Positions 28,973-40,603 of a stretch of 64,000 nt of DNA are shown here, piece after piece (position 1 is the first letter of the stretch; each line of letters starts with the position of its first letter). Both the position numbers and the translations under genes were made by a program. Source of the DNA: Pseudomonas entomophila (GTDB lineage Bacteria; Pseudomonadota; Gammaproteobacteria; Pseudomonadales; Pseudomonadaceae); NCBI RefSeq assembly GCF_023277925.1, contig NZ_CP063832.1, forward strand, positions 4,338,501 through 4,402,500. The letters run 5' to 3'. Under the pieces are notes generated by a model. That model ran no database searches and was not told the DNA's origin. It saw only the letters and a list, made by a program, of their open reading frames with translations.

Positions 28973-29833
28973 TTAAACCGCGGCAGCGCCGCCGACGATT
29001 TCCGAGATCTCCTGGGTGATCGCAGCCTGACGCGCCTTGTTGTAGATCAGCTGGAGTTCGCTGATCAAATCACCGGCGTTGTCTGTGGCGTTCTTCATGG
29101 CGATCATCCGGGCCGCTTGTTCAGCAGCGTTGTTCTCGACCACCGCCTGGTACACCTGCGACTCCACGTAACGCACCATCAAGCCGTCCAGCAGCTCTTT
29201 TGCGTCGGGTTCGTACAGGTAGTCCCAGTGGTGCTTGAGTTCCTGATCCGGGGTTGCCACCAACGGTACCAACTGCTCTACCGTCGGTTTTTGGGTCATG
29301 GTGTTGATGAACTTGTTCGAAACCACCGAGAGGCGATCGATACGGCCGTCAAGGTAGGCGTCCAGCATCACTTTGACGGAGCCGATCAGATCGTTGATCG
29401 ATGGCTCTTCGCCCAGGTGGCTGATCGCGGCTACGACGTTGCCGCCAAAGATGCGGAAGAAAGTCGCACCCTTGCTGCCGATCACGCACAGGTCGATTTC
29501 CACGCCCTGTTCGCGGTTTTCGTTCATGTCCTTGACCAGGGCCTTGAACAGGTTGGTATTCAAGCCACCGCACAGACCACGGTCACTGCTCACCACGATA
29601 TAACCGGCGCGCTTTACAGGGCGCTCGATCATGAACGGGTGGCGGTATTCCGGGTTGGCGTTGGCCAGATGACCGATCACCTGGCGGATACGCTCCGCGT
29701 AAGGACGGCTAGCAGCCATGCGCATTTGTGCCTTGCGCATCTTGCTGACCGCCACTTTCTCCATGGCGCTGGTAATCTTTTGCGTGCTTTTGATGCTCGC
29801 AATCTTACTGCGAATCTCTTTTGCGCCTGCCAT
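28973..29833 (-). CDS. atpG: ATP synthase gamma subunit
   Basis: The 286-residue central rotor shaft begins [28 protein letters not shown] and ends with the conserved [14 protein letters not shown] helix that inserts into the alpha/beta hexamer. The 48-nt gap from atpA carries a strong hairpin. Confidence 0.98.
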   Translation of the reverse strand: MAGAKEIRSKIASIKSTQKITSAMEKVAVSKMRKAQMRMAASRPYAERIRQVIGHLANANPEYRHPFMIERPVKRAGYIVVSSDRGLCGGLNTNLFKALVKDMNENREQGVEIDLCVIGSKGATFFRIFGGNVVAAISHLGEEPSINDLIGSVKVMLDAYLDGRIDRLSVVSNKFINTMTQKPTVEQLVPLVATPDQELKHHWDYLYEPDAKELLDGLMVRYVESQVYQAVVENNAAEQAARMIAMKNATDNAGDLISELQLIYNKARQAAITQEISEIVGGAAAV

Positions 29834-29854
29834 GTATCACCTATCAGGTTAGCA

Positions 29855-29876
29855 AGCGGGGGCCGGAGCCCCCGCT
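29855..29876 (-). other. Intercistronic hairpin between atpA and atpG
   Basis: AGCGGGGGC, loop CGGA, GCCCCCGCT form a perfect 9-bp GC stem. There is no T tract on the minus strand, so it is more likely an RNA-stability or processing element than a terminator. Confidence 0.6.
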
Positions 29877-29881
29877 GCGGC

Positions 29882-31426
29882 TTACCAGGTCTGGGTGGCC
29901 TTGAACTTCTCGATACCGGCTTTCATGCCAGCGTCGATTTCGTCGTTGAAGTCACCCTTCACGTTGATCTTCGCCATCAGTTCGGCGTGATCGCGGTTGA
30001 AGTAGGCGATCAGAGCTTGCTCGAAGCTACCGACCTTGGCGACTTCTACGTCGGTCAGGAAACCACGCTCAGCGGCGTACAGCGACAGCGCCATGTCCGC
30101 GATGGACATTGGGGCGTACTGCTTCTGCTTCATCAGCTCGGTAACGCGCTGACCATGCTCCAGCTGCTTGCGGGTAGCCTCGTCCAGGTCAGAAGCGAAC
30201 TGGGCGAATGCCGCCAGTTCACGGTACTGAGCCAGAGCGGTACGGATACCACCGGACAGCTTCTTGATGATCTTGGTCTGGGCGGCACCACCAACACGGG
30301 ATACCGACACACCGGCGTTAACGGCAGGACGGATACCTGCGTTGAACATGGCCGATTCCAGGAAGATCTGACCGTCGGTGATCGAGATCACGTTGGTCGG
30401 AACGAACGCGGAAACGTCGCCAGCCTGGGTTTCGATGATCGGCAGAGCGGTCAGCGAGCCAGTCTTGCCGGTTACGGCACCGTTGGTGAACTTCTCGACG
30501 TACTCTTCCGAAACGCGCGATGCACGCTCCAGCAGACGGGAGTGGAGATAGAACACGTCGCCTGGGTACGCTTCGCGTCCTGGTGGACGGCGCAGCAGCA
30601 GGGAGATCTGACGGTAGGCAACGGCCTGCTTGGACAGGTCATCGTAAACGATCAGCGCGTCTTCACCGCGGTCACGGAAGAATTCGCCCATGGTGCAGCC
30701 GGCGTACGGGGCCAGGAACTGCAGTGCGGCGGATTCCGAGGCGCTGGCGGCAACAACGATAGTGTTGGCCAGGGCGCCGGCTTCTTCCAGCTTGCGAACA
30801 ACGTTGGCGATGGTCGACTGCTTCTGGCCGACGGCCACGTAAACGCAGAAGATGCCGCTGTTTTTCTGGTTGATGATCGCGTCGACCGCCATGGCGGTCT
30901 TGCCGATCTGACGGTCACCGATGATCAGCTCGCGCTGGCCACGGCCAACCGGGATCATGGCGTCGACCGACTTGTAGCCAGTCTGTACAGGCTGGTCTAC
31001 CGACTTACGCCAGATCACGCCTGGAGCAACTTTCTCGACCGCATCGGTCTCGGTGTTGTTCAGCGGACCTTTGCCGTCGATCGGGTTGCCCAGTGCGTCG
31101 ACGACGCGACCCAGCAGTTCCTTACCAACCGGAACTTCCAGGATGCGGCCGGTGCACTTGGCCGACATGCCTTCGGCGAGCGAGGTGTAGTCGCCCAGGA
31201 CAACGGCACCCACGGAGTCTTGCTCCAGGTTCAGTGCCATACCGAAGACGCTGCCCGGGAACTCGATCATTTCGCCGTACATGACGTCGGCCAGACCGTG
31301 GATCCGTACGATACCGTCGGAAACGCTTACGACGGTACCTTCGTTACGGGCTTGGGAGCTGACATCGAGTTTCTCGATGCGGCCCTTGATGATTTCACTA
31401 ATTTCGGAAGGATTGAGTTGCTGCAT
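29882..31426 (-). CDS. atpA: ATP synthase alpha subunit
   Basis: This 514-residue non-catalytic F1 subunit carries the P-loop GDRQIGKT (~169-176), the conserved [15 protein letters not shown] N-terminal region ([18 protein letters not shown]) and the [21 protein letters not shown] signature. Alpha and beta alternate in the F1 ring. Confidence 0.99.
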   Translation of the reverse strand: MQQLNPSEISEIIKGRIEKLDVSSQARNEGTVVSVSDGIVRIHGLADVMYGEMIEFPGSVFGMALNLEQDSVGAVVLGDYTSLAEGMSAKCTGRILEVPVGKELLGRVVDALGNPIDGKGPLNNTETDAVEKVAPGVIWRKSVDQPVQTGYKSVDAMIPVGRGQRELIIGDRQIGKTAMAVDAIINQKNSGIFCVYVAVGQKQSTIANVVRKLEEAGALANTIVVAASASESAALQFLAPYAGCTMGEFFRDRGEDALIVYDDLSKQAVAYRQISLLLRRPPGREAYPGDVFYLHSRLLERASRVSEEYVEKFTNGAVTGKTGSLTALPIIETQAGDVSAFVPTNVISITDGQIFLESAMFNAGIRPAVNAGVSVSRVGGAAQTKIIKKLSGGIRTALAQYRELAAFAQFASDLDEATRKQLEHGQRVTELMKQKQYAPMSIADMALSLYAAERGFLTDVEVAKVGSFEQALIAYFNRDHAELMAKINVKGDFNDEIDAGMKAGIEKFKATQTW

Positions 31427-31447
31427 TGCTCTGCTGCCCCTTCAAAC

Positions 31448-31984
31448 TCAAGATTTCAATGCTTCGGCCAGTTTCGCGATCTTGCCGCGAACCGAGCCAT
31501 CGATTACCAGGTCGCCGGCGCGGATGACGACGCCGCCGATCAGGCTGGCATCCTCCGACGCGTGCAGGCGCACTTCCTGGCCTAACCGTGCACTGAGAAC
31601 CTTGGCGAGTTTGTCTTGCTGTTCTTGGTTCAACGCAAAAGCACTGGTGACTTCCACGTCCACGGATTTCTCTTGCTCGGCCTTGTACAGGTCGAACAGA
31701 GCCGAAATCTCCGGCAGAAGCAGGAGACGGTCGTTTTCCGCGGCAACATGAATGAAATTCTGTGCCTGAGCGTCGAACTTGTCACCGCACACTTCAATGA
31801 ATGCGGCGGCCTTTTCTGCGCTAGTCAGTTGCGGGGCCTTGAGCAGGCGCTGCATGGTGCCGTCTTCCGACACCGCAGCAGCCAGGCCGAGCATGGCTGA
31901 CCAATTGGCCAGTTGCTGATGGGCCTGGGCGTGCTCGAAGGCCGCCTTAGCGTAAGGTCGGGCCAACGTGGTCAGTTCTGCCAT
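31448..31984 (-). CDS. atpH: ATP synthase delta subunit
   Basis: The 178-residue delta subunit links the peripheral stalk to the top of F1. It begins [19 protein letters not shown] and has the conserved C-terminal [29 protein letters not shown] signature (seen as ...[12 protein letters not shown]). Confidence 0.97.
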   Translation of the reverse strand: MAELTTLARPYAKAAFEHAQAHQQLANWSAMLGLAAAVSEDGTMQRLLKAPQLTSAEKAAAFIEVCGDKFDAQAQNFIHVAAENDRLLLLPEISALFDLYKAEQEKSVDVEVTSAFALNQEQQDKLAKVLSARLGQEVRLHASEDASLIGGVVIRAGDLVIDGSVRGKIAKLAEALKS

Positions 31985-31996
31985 GATCGCCCTCGC

Positions 31997-32467
31997 TTAA
32001 ATTTCAGCGGCCAGTTTGTTAACCAGCTCCGCATGCGCGTTTTGATCGATTGTGGCGCCAAGGATCTTTTCAGCACCGCCAACGGCCAGGGCACCCACTT
32101 GGGCACGCAGGGCGTCTTTGACGCTGTTCAGTTCCTGTTCGATCTCGGCTTGAGCCTGAGCCTTCACACGGTCAGCTTCGACGCGAGCCTGTTCACGGGC
32201 TTCCTCGACAAGCTGAGCAGCGCGTTTCTTGCTTTGCTCAATGATTTCGGCTGCCTGTGCCTTCGCTTCACGCAGTTGCTGACCCACTTTCTCTTGGGCC
32301 AGCTCCAGGTCGCGAGCTGCGCGGTTGGCAGCGTCCAAGCCGTCGGCAATCTTCTTTTGGCGCTCTTGCAGGGCAGTGATGACCGGAGGCCATACGTACT
32401 TCATGCAGAAGAGTACAAAAATCAGAAAAGCAACGGATTGGCCAATCAGGGTTGCATTAATGTTCAC
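31997..32467 (-). CDS. atpF: ATP synthase b subunit
   Basis: The 156-residue peripheral-stalk subunit has one N-terminal membrane helix ([19 protein letters not shown]) and a long charged coiled coil rich in Ala, Glu, Gln and Arg that dimerises alongside F1. Confidence 0.97.
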   Translation of the reverse strand: MNINATLIGQSVAFLIFVLFCMKYVWPPVITALQERQKKIADGLDAANRAARDLELAQEKVGQQLREAKAQAAEIIEQSKKRAAQLVEEAREQARVEADRVKAQAQAEIEQELNSVKDALRAQVGALAVGGAEKILGATIDQNAHAELVNKLAAEI

Positions 32468-32502
32468 GCCAACACCTCGCTCGGTCTTTGTCCATCACAC
32501 CA

Positions 32503-32524
32503 ATCAACTCGTAGGAACGAGTGA
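32503..32524 (-). other. Intercistronic hairpin between atpE and atpF
   Basis: ACTCG, loop TAGGAA, CGAGT, extended by ATC/GAT with one bulge, form a modest hairpin directly after the atpE stop. Confidence 0.45.
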
Positions 32525-32797
<273 letters not shown>

Positions 32798-32875
32798 TTA
32801 CGTCGTATTGGTTAGGTTTTTAGTTTGAAGCGGTAAAACAAATCGTTTGGTACAGCTGCCCTTGCGGACTTTTTA

Positions 32876-32905
32876 AGCCCTCCCCCCGAACAGGCGGGGA
32901 AGGCT
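32876..32905 (-). other. Stem-loop between atpB and atpE
   Basis: AGCC-TCCCC and GGGGA-GGCT arms, with one mismatch, enclose a 10-nt loop in the 143-nt atpB-atpE gap, upstream of the highly expressed c-subunit gene. Confidence 0.5.
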
Positions 32906-32925
32906 ATCAGACACGCCAGGCGGTC

Positions 32926-34219
<1,294 letters not shown>

Positions 34220-34294
34220 CACAACTGCTCCTCGAAAGTCGACCGCCTAGTCAGCAATGACTTGGCATAATTTGTGCCGACAAAATGCGCGCAG

Positions 34295-34323
34295 AGTATA
34301 GGGGTGGATTAACCCCTATTCAA
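34295..34323 (-). promoter_or_regulatory. atp operon promoter with internal palindrome
   Basis: On the minus strand TTGAAT (34318-34323), a 17-bp spacer and TATACT (34295-34300) form a good sigma-70 promoter. The palindrome ATAGGGGT-N6-ACCCCTAT (34298-34319) fills the spacer and overlaps the -10, so it could be an operator. Confidence 0.75.
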
Positions 34324-34368
34324 CTCTTCGGTAGTGATTTCCGACTGCGCGCTACAACGGGAATTGTT

Positions 34369-35241
34369 TCAGCGGATGTGTGCAAGCACGCCTTGCAACT
34401 CGTCAAGCGAGTTGTAGCGAATAACCAACTGGCCTTTGCCCTTGTTGCCATGGCGAATTTGCACCGCCGAGCCCAGGCGCTCTGCCAGACGCTGTTCGAG
34501 GCGCGCGATGTCCGGATCAGGTTTGCTCGCTTCGACCGGCTCAGGCTTGCCATTGAGCCACTGGCGCACCAGTGCCTCGGTTTGGCGCACGGTGAGGCCG
34601 CGTGCGACAACATGACGCGCCCCTTCCTCCTGGCGATCTTCCTCGAGGCCGAGCAAGGCGCGGGCGTGGCCCATCTCCAGATCACCGTGGGCAAGCATGG
34701 TCTTGATCGCCTCGGGCAGCGAGATCAGGCGCAGCAGGTTGGCCACGGTCACCCGCGATTTACCGACGGCATCGGCCACTTGCTGTTGCGTGAGTTCAAA
34801 CTCCTGCTGCAGACGCTGCAGGGCGAGCGCCTCTTCCAGCGGGTTGAGGTCCTCGCGCTGGATGTTCTCGATCAGCGCCATGGCGATGGCGGCCTCGTCG
34901 GGCACTTCGCGGACCATGGCCGGGACGGTGTCCAGGCCGGCCTGCTGCGTGGCACGCCAGCGACGCTCACCGGCGATGATCTCGTAGCGGTTGTCGCCGA
35001 TCGGGCGCACCACGATCGGTTGCATGACGCCATGGGTGCGGATCGAGTGCGCCAGTTCTTCCAGCGCCTCGGGATCCATGTCACGGCGCGGCTGGTACTT
35101 GCCGCGCTGGATCAGCTCGACCGGCAGCTGTTGCAGTTCTTTCTGGTCGATCTTGACAGCCTGCGCCTCGAGCGCGCTGACGGAAGGACCACTGAGCAGT
35201 GCATCCAACCCACGTCCGAGACCGCGTTTCTTGATGGCCAT
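34369..35241 (-). CDS. parB: Chromosome partitioning protein ParB (Spo0J)
   Basis: The 290-residue CTP-dependent DNA clamp loads at parS and spreads to organise the origin region. The N-terminal domain contains the CTP-binding AGERRWRATQQAG (GERRxRA motif). The central helix-turn-helix (TQQQVADAVGKSRVTVANLLRLI) reads parS, and the C-terminal domain dimerises. It follows parA by 9 bp. Confidence 0.97.
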   Translation of the reverse strand: MAIKKRGLGRGLDALLSGPSVSALEAQAVKIDQKELQQLPVELIQRGKYQPRRDMDPEALEELAHSIRTHGVMQPIVVRPIGDNRYEIIAGERRWRATQQAGLDTVPAMVREVPDEAAIAMALIENIQREDLNPLEEALALQRLQQEFELTQQQVADAVGKSRVTVANLLRLISLPEAIKTMLAHGDLEMGHARALLGLEEDRQEEGARHVVARGLTVRQTEALVRQWLNGKPEPVEASKPDPDIARLEQRLAERLGSAVQIRHGNKGKGQLVIRYNSLDELQGVLAHIR

Positions 35242-35250
35242 GCGGATTCC

Positions 35251-36042
35251 TTAAGTTGTTTGTGCAATGCGTGATGGACGGCGCTGGCGGCGGACCAGTT
35301 CCCCGGCCAGCGCCAGGTAGGCGAGCGCGCCACGGGATTGCTTGTCGTAGGCCAGGGCCGGCATGCCGAAGCTCGGGGCCTCGGCCAGGCGGATGTTGCG
35401 CGGGATCACGGTGTCGTACAGCTGATCGCCGAAGTGTTCCTTGAGCTGGGCCGAAACATCGTTGTTCAGGCTCAGGCGCGGGTCGTACATGGTCCGCAGC
35501 AGGCCTTCGATCTTCAGCTCCGGGTTCAACCGGGCGGCGATGCGCTTGATGTTATCCACAAGGTCGCTGAGACCTTCCAGCGCGTAGTACTCGCACTGCA
35601 TGGGGATGATCACGCCGTCGGAGGCAACCAGGGCGTTGAGCGTCAGCATCGACAGCGACGGCGGGCAGTCGATGAGGATGTAGTCGTAATTCTCGCGGAT
35701 AGGCGCCAGCGCGTTGCGCAGGCGGCTCTCCTTCATCTGCATTTCCAGCAGGACCACTTCCGCGGCGGTCAGGTCACGGTTGGCCGGCAACAGCTGGTAG
35801 CCGCCGTGCTCGGAATAGTGCATGGCCTGGGCCAGGTCGCATTCCCCGATGAGCAGGTCGTACACCGAGTGCTCGAGCTCGTGTTTATCCACACCGCTGC
35901 CCATGGTGGCGTTGCCCTGTGGATCGAGGTCGATCAGCAGCACGCGACGCTTGGTCGCGGCCAGCGATGCGGCGAGATTGATGCAGGTGGTGGTTTTGCC
36001 CACACCACCTTTCTGGTTCGCGATTGCGAATACCTTAGCCAT
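35251..36042 (-). CDS. parA: Chromosome partitioning ATPase ParA (Soj)
   Basis: This 263-residue Walker-type ATPase drives origin segregation with ParB. It begins MAKVFAIANQKGGVGKTTTC, with the deviant Walker A KGGVGKTT at residues 11-18 including the signature Lys, and has DCPPSLSMLTLNAL as Walker B. Two perfect DnaA boxes lie within the gene (35552, 35885). Confidence 0.97.
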   Translation of the reverse strand: MAKVFAIANQKGGVGKTTTCINLAASLAATKRRVLLIDLDPQGNATMGSGVDKHELEHSVYDLLIGECDLAQAMHYSEHGGYQLLPANRDLTAAEVVLLEMQMKESRLRNALAPIRENYDYILIDCPPSLSMLTLNALVASDGVIIPMQCEYYALEGLSDLVDNIKRIAARLNPELKIEGLLRTMYDPRLSLNNDVSAQLKEHFGDQLYDTVIPRNIRLAEAPSFGMPALAYDKQSRGALAYLALAGELVRRQRRPSRIAQTT

Positions 36043-36060
36043 TGTTGCGTGTGTTCCCAG

Positions 36061-36711
36061 TCATGCCTTGCGGCGCAGTATCAGCAGATGGCGCTGGCCC
36101 TGGCAACCTGGAACGGTCAGGGCCTGCTCGCTTTCCACTGTGAAGTCTGCGGGCAATGCTACCAGTTCATCGGCAGGATGCAGCCCCTTCATTGCAAGCC
36201 ATTGCGTGCGGCTGTCACCCAGGTGGCGGGTCCAGTTGGTGAAATTCTCCATGCTGCTGAAGGCGCGGGAGATGATCCCGCAGAACGGCTGCTCGGGCTG
36301 GACCTCTTCCACCCGGCTGTGGATAACCGTGAGGTTGTCCAGTTTCAGTTCCATCTTCACTTGCGTCAGGAAGCGGGTCTTCTTGCCGTTGCTGTCGAGC
36401 ACCGTCACTTGCTTGTGCGGGTGCAGGATGGCCAGCGGGATACCGGGCATGCCGCCGCCGCTGCCGACATCCAGCCAACGCTGGGTGTCGTTGTGGATAA
36501 ACGGCATGACACTCAGGCTGTCGAGCAGGTGACGCGAGACCATCTCGTCCGGGTCACGCACCGCCGTCAGGTTGTAGGCCTTGTTCCATTTGATCAGCAG
36601 GGCCAGGTAACCCAGCAGCAGTTCGTGCTGCTGCGCACTCAACTCGACCGCGAGCTGGCGTGCACCTGTGGACAACTCTTCAGCGTGTTGTGGGGTGACC
36701 AGGGAACTCAA
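36061..36711 (-). CDS. rsmG: 16S rRNA m7G527 methyltransferase RsmG
   Basis: The 216-residue class I methyltransferase modifies G527 of 16S rRNA. The SAM motif [15 protein letters not shown] lies near residue 77, followed by [14 protein letters not shown]. It overlaps mnmG by four bases (36708-36711), the conserved gidA-gidB pairing. Confidence 0.96.
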   Translation of the reverse strand: MSSLVTPQHAEELSTGARQLAVELSAQQHELLLGYLALLIKWNKAYNLTAVRDPDEMVSRHLLDSLSVMPFIHNDTQRWLDVGSGGGMPGIPLAILHPHKQVTVLDSNGKKTRFLTQVKMELKLDNLTVIHSRVEEVQPEQPFCGIISRAFSSMENFTNWTRHLGDSRTQWLAMKGLHPADELVALPADFTVESEQALTVPGCQGQRHLLILRRKA

Positions 36712-38603
36712 GCGCTTTGCTCCAATTCGCGGCCTGCGCCGCGTTTTTTCAAGTGAATCAGCAACAGGGAAATCGCCGCCGGGGTAACGCCCGGGATGCG
36801 TGAAGCCTGGCCCAGGGTTTGCGGACGGGTCTGCCCGAGCTTGCCCTGGATCTCCTTGGACAGGCCGGAAATCGTGGTGTAATCGATATCCACAGGCAGG
36901 TGCGTGTCTTCACTGGCGCGCAGACGGGCGATCTCTTCCTGCTGACGGTCGATGTAGCCGGCGTACTTGGTCTTGATCTCGACCTGCTCGGCGACCTGTG
37001 GATCGATGACCTCGCCCCCCGTGGCCTCGATCAGCCCAGCGTAGTCGACTTCTGGACGGGCAAGCAGGTTCAGCAGGCTGTATTCGTGAGCCAACGGGGT
37101 GCCGAACTTATCCACAATGGCCTGGCCTTGCGGCGTGCCTGGACGAACCCAGGTGCTCTTCAGCCGTTGCTCTTCACGTTCGATACCCTCGCGCTTGGCG
37201 CAGAAAGCCGCCCAGCGCGCGTCATCGATCAGACCCAGTTCGCGACCTTTCTCGGTCAGGCGCAGGTCGGCATTGTCCTCGCGCAGGATCAAACGGTATT
37301 CGGCGCGCGAAGTGAACATCCGATAGGGCTCTTGGGTGCCCAGGGTGATCAGGTCGTCGACCAGTACACCGATGTAGGCCTCGTCGCGGCGCGGGCACCA
37401 GCTTTCGCGGCCCTGCGCGCGCAGCGCGGCGTTGGTTCCGGCCAGCAGGCCCTGGGCGCCGGCCTCTTCGTAACCGGTGGTGCCGTTGATCTGGCCAGCG
37501 AAGAACAGGCCACCGATGACCTTGGTCTCGAGGCTGTACTTCAGGTCGCGTGGGTCGAAGTAGTCGTACTCGATGGCATAGCCCGGGCGCACGATGTGGG
37601 CGTTCTCCATGCCGCGGATCGAGCGGACGATCTCGAGCTGCACGTCGAACGGCAACGACGTGGAAATACCGTTGGGGTAGAGCTCATGGGTGGTCAGGCC
37701 TTCCGGTTCGATGAACACCTGGTGGCTTTCCTTGTCGGCGAAGCGGTGGATCTTATCCTCGATCGATGGGCAGTAGCGTGGGCCGATGCCTTCGATCACA
37801 CCCGAGTACATCGGTGAACGGTCGAGGTTCGAGGCAATGATCTCGTGGGTGCGGGCGTTGGTGTGGGTGATCCAGCAGCTCACCTGGCGCGGGTGCATCT
37901 CGGCATTGCCCATGAACGACATCACCGGGATCGGTGTGTCGCCCGGTTGCTCGGTCATTACCGAGAAGTCCACCGAACGGCCATCGATACGCGGTGGTGT
38001 GCCGGTCTTCAGGCGGCCGACGCGCAGCGGCAGTTCACGCATGCGTTGAGCTAGGGCGTTGGCAGGTGGATCACCGGCGCGGCCACCGGAGTAGTTCTGT
38101 AGGCCGATGTGGATAAGTCCACCGAGGAAGGTGCCGCTGGTCAAGACTACTGAGTCGGCGAAGAAACGCAGGCCCATTTGCGTGACCACGCCTTTGACCT
38201 GGTCCTGCTCGACGATCAGGTCATCGCACGACTGCTGGAATATCCACAGGTTCGGCTGGTTTTCCAGGATCTCTCGCACCACCGCCTTGTAGATGGCGCG
38301 GTCGGCCTGCGCACGGGTGGCACGCACGGCCGGGCCCTTGCGGTTGTTCAGAACGCGGAACTGGATGCCGCTCTTGTCAGTGGCCAGCGCCATGGCGCCG
38401 CCGAGCGCATCGATCTCCTTGACCAGATGGCTCTTGCCGATGCCACCGATGGCCGGGTTGCAGCTCATGTGACCGAGGGTTTCCACGTTATGGGTCAGCA
38501 GCAGGGTCTTCACACCCATGCGTGCGGACGCAAGCGCAGCCTCGGTACCGGCATGGCCGCCGCCGATGACGATCACTTCAAAACGGGAAGGGAAATCCAC
38601 CAC
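36708..38603 (-). CDS. mnmG: tRNA uridine-34 carboxymethylaminomethyl modification enzyme MnmG
   Basis: The 631-residue FAD protein works with MnmE to install cmnm5U34 at the tRNA wobble position. The N-terminal FAD motif [18 protein letters not shown] and the family signatures [19 protein letters not shown] and [17 protein letters not shown] are present. The length is standard. The upstream region (38604-39145) carries DnaA boxes and an AT-rich tract. Confidence 0.98.
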   Translation of the reverse strand: MVDFPSRFEVIVIGGGHAGTEAALASARMGVKTLLLTHNVETLGHMSCNPAIGGIGKSHLVKEIDALGGAMALATDKSGIQFRVLNNRKGPAVRATRAQADRAIYKAVVREILENQPNLWIFQQSCDDLIVEQDQVKGVVTQMGLRFFADSVVLTSGTFLGGLIHIGLQNYSGGRAGDPPANALAQRMRELPLRVGRLKTGTPPRIDGRSVDFSVMTEQPGDTPIPVMSFMGNAEMHPRQVSCWITHTNARTHEIIASNLDRSPMYSGVIEGIGPRYCPSIEDKIHRFADKESHQVFIEPEGLTTHELYPNGISTSLPFDVQLEIVRSIRGMENAHIVRPGYAIEYDYFDPRDLKYSLETKVIGGLFFAGQINGTTGYEEAGAQGLLAGTNAALRAQGRESWCPRRDEAYIGVLVDDLITLGTQEPYRMFTSRAEYRLILREDNADLRLTEKGRELGLIDDARWAAFCAKREGIEREEQRLKSTWVRPGTPQGQAIVDKFGTPLAHEYSLLNLLARPEVDYAGLIEATGGEVIDPQVAEQVEIKTKYAGYIDRQQEEIARLRASEDTHLPVDIDYTTISGLSKEIQGKLGQTRPQTLGQASRIPGVTPAAISLLLIHLKKRGAGRELEQSA

Positions 38604-38646
38604 GCACCTCGTGCCTGTTTTTGCGAATAGAGAAGGTAAGCGGACA

Positions 38647-38671
38647 AGTATAGGGACTTACCCCTGTTCAA
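38647..38671 (-). promoter_or_regulatory. mnmG promoter element similar to the atp promoter
   Basis: On the minus strand TTGAAC, then AGGGGTAAGTCCC, then TATACT. It is nearly the atp promoter sequence with four spacer bases missing, leaving a 13-bp spacer. The TATACT is a good -10; the true -35 may be different. Confidence 0.5.
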
Positions 38672-39021
38672 AGAAACCGTATGAGCAAAATTTGACCAGT
38701 CTGTGGATGAGTGGCAGGCAAAAGTAAACAAAGAGGAAAAATTTATAAAAGCTTTGTTTTTATGTTTATGTTTAGGCACCTATCCACATGTGGATAAGTG
38801 GCTTAAGCCCATATACTGTGTGGCTTCGATGGAATCATAACCCTGTGTCGAAGTGGGGCTGGGGGTTCTGGATAACGGCGTGTAACCTGTGGATTAAAGT
38901 GGTGCTTACCCACAGGCAGGTTTGTCCTCAGAAAAAAAGACCAGTTATCAACGGAGCTGATGGCGAGTTTTCCACAGAGCTCCTGAGCAGCGGCTCGCAT
39001 CTGTTGATGAAACGGATCCCT

Positions 39022-39063
39022 GTAGGAGCGGGTTCACCCGCGATCACCGGCATCGCCGGTGCC
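39022..39063. repeat. REP element
   Basis: GTAGGAGCGGGTTCACCCGC followed by GATCACCGGCATCGCCGGTG: a REP with its second short hairpin. Confidence 0.7.
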
Positions 39064-39093
39064 ATGCAACGCACAGACCTGTAAATCACAGGC

Positions 39094-39123
39094 AAAAAAA
39101 AAGCCGCTCCAGACAGGAGCGGC
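39094..39123 (-). terminator. Terminator of mnmE
   Basis: GCCGCTCC, loop AGACA, GGAGCGGC; on the minus strand the stem is followed by a run of nine or more T residues. Confidence 0.85.
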
Positions 39124-39145
39124 CTTGGTATCGATAGGCTGTGGA

Positions 39146-40516
39146 TTATTTTCCGATGCAGAAACTCGAGAAAATCCTGCCAAGCAGGTCATCCGAACTG
39201 AACGCCCCGGTAATTTCTCCCAACGCCTGCTGTGCCTGGCGCAGATCTTCCGCCAACAGTTCTCCCGCACCCGCCAGGGTCAGCTGTGCCCGACCATGCT
39301 CCAGGTGTTCGCTGGCCTGACGTAGCGCGTCCAGATGCCGTCGGCGGGCGCTGAAGCTGCTTTCCGCCGTCTGTTCATAGCCCATGCAAGCCTTGAGATG
39401 ATCGCGCAGCAGGTCCAGGCCCATGTCGCTGTCGCGAGCACTCAAGGTGATAGTCACGTGGCCATCGTCACTCTGTTCCATGGCAACGCGTTCACCGCTC
39501 AAATCGGCCTTGTTACGGATGAGCGTGACCTTTGCCACGTCTGGGCGTTGATCGAGGAACTCCGGCCACAGTGCGAAGGGATCACTGGCTTCCGGTGCGG
39601 TCGAATCGACCACCAGCAGCACACGATCGGCCTCGCCGATGGCCTTGAGCGCCCTTTCCACCCCGATCTTTTCCACATGATCATCGGTATCGCGCAGGCC
39701 GGCGGTGTCGACCACATGCAGTGGCATGCCATCGATGTGGATATGTTCACGCAGGATATCCCGGGTGGTACCGGCGATATCGGTGACGATCGCCGCCTCG
39801 CGCCCGGCCAACTGGTTGAGCAGGCTGGATTTGCCGGCATTCGGACGGCCGGCGATGACCACGGTCATGCCATCGCGCAGCAGGGCACCCTGCCCGGCCT
39901 CACGCTGCACTGTGGACAACTCGCTACGCACGTCATCAAGCATACGCAGTACATGGCCGTCGGCGAGAAAGTCGATCTCTTCTTCGGGGAAGTCGATCGC
40001 CGCCTCGACGTAAATGCGCAAGGCAATCAACGCCTCGGTCAGCCCATGCACACGCTTGGAGAACGCCCCCTGCAGCGAACGCAGGGCGTTGCGGGCGGCC
40101 TGGGTGGAACTGGCTTCGATCAGGTCGGCGATGGCTTCGGCCTGGGCCAGATCGAGCTTGTCGTTGAGGAATGCACGTTCGCTGAACTCGCCAGGCCGTG
40201 CCAGACGGCAGCCCAACTGCAGGCAACGCTGCAGCAGCATGTCCATCACCACCGGGCCGCCATGGCCCTGCAATTCCAGCACATCTTCACCGGTGAACGA
40301 GTTTGGGCCGGGGAAGAACAAGGCGATGCCTTCATCCAGGACCAAGCCGTCGGCGTCGCGGAACGGGCCGTAGTGGGCGTGCCGCGGCGTCAGCGTGCGG
40401 CCAGTGAAGGCCATCCCGGCCTGGCAGGCCAGCGGCCCGGACAAGCGGACGATACCGACCCCGCCACGGCCCTGGGCGGTGGCGATGGCGGCAATGGTTT
40501 CACGCACAGTGTTCAT
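39146..40516 (-). CDS. mnmE: tRNA modification GTPase MnmE
   Basis: This 456-residue GTPase is the partner of MnmG in wobble-uridine modification. The N-terminal formyl-THF-binding domain is followed by the G domain with [14 protein letters not shown] (~223) and DIAGTTRD, and the protein ends with the catalytic C-terminal CIGK. It is a single gene between two terminators. Confidence 0.98.
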   Translation of the reverse strand: MNTVRETIAAIATAQGRGGVGIVRLSGPLACQAGMAFTGRTLTPRHAHYGPFRDADGLVLDEGIALFFPGPNSFTGEDVLELQGHGGPVVMDMLLQRCLQLGCRLARPGEFSERAFLNDKLDLAQAEAIADLIEASSTQAARNALRSLQGAFSKRVHGLTEALIALRIYVEAAIDFPEEEIDFLADGHVLRMLDDVRSELSTVQREAGQGALLRDGMTVVIAGRPNAGKSSLLNQLAGREAAIVTDIAGTTRDILREHIHIDGMPLHVVDTAGLRDTDDHVEKIGVERALKAIGEADRVLLVVDSTAPEASDPFALWPEFLDQRPDVAKVTLIRNKADLSGERVAMEQSDDGHVTITLSARDSDMGLDLLRDHLKACMGYEQTAESSFSARRRHLDALRQASEHLEHGRAQLTLAGAGELLAEDLRQAQQALGEITGAFSSDDLLGRIFSSFCIGK

Positions 40517-40551
40517 GCTCGAAAGCCTCTACAACGAATTCGTCAGATAGC

Positions 40552-40578
40552 AAAAACGCCCCACTAGGGGGCGTTTTT
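40552..40578 (-). terminator. Terminator of the rpmH-rnpA-yidD-yidC unit
   Basis: AAAAACGCCCC, loop ACTAG, GGGGCGTTTTT: a perfect 11-bp stem ending in T5 on the minus strand, after yidC. Confidence 0.85.
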
Positions 40579-40603
40579 ATTCACAGGCAAACCGGGTTGC
40601 CCG

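Larger units (their letters stand above)
38604..39145. other. Intergenic region with second DnaA-box cluster and AT-rich tract
   Basis: This 542-bp stretch holds no convincing gene. It contains an AT-rich tract (38719-38775) next to the palindrome TATCCACATGTGGATA (38781-38796), which is two head-to-head DnaA boxes, one perfect (38789-38797). One-mismatch boxes lie at 38702, 38888, 38906 and 38968, with a further one at 39140 overlapping the mnmE stop. A promoter-like element for mnmG (TATACT at 38647-38652), a REP (39022-39063) and the mnmE terminator fill the rest. Its position upstream of mnmG matches that of oriC in E. coli. Confidence 0.7.

Noticed and set aside
38719..38775. Small gene in the AT-rich tract upstream of mnmG
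   Set aside because: Only short frames without ribosome binding sites were found; the composition fits an unwinding or promoter region.
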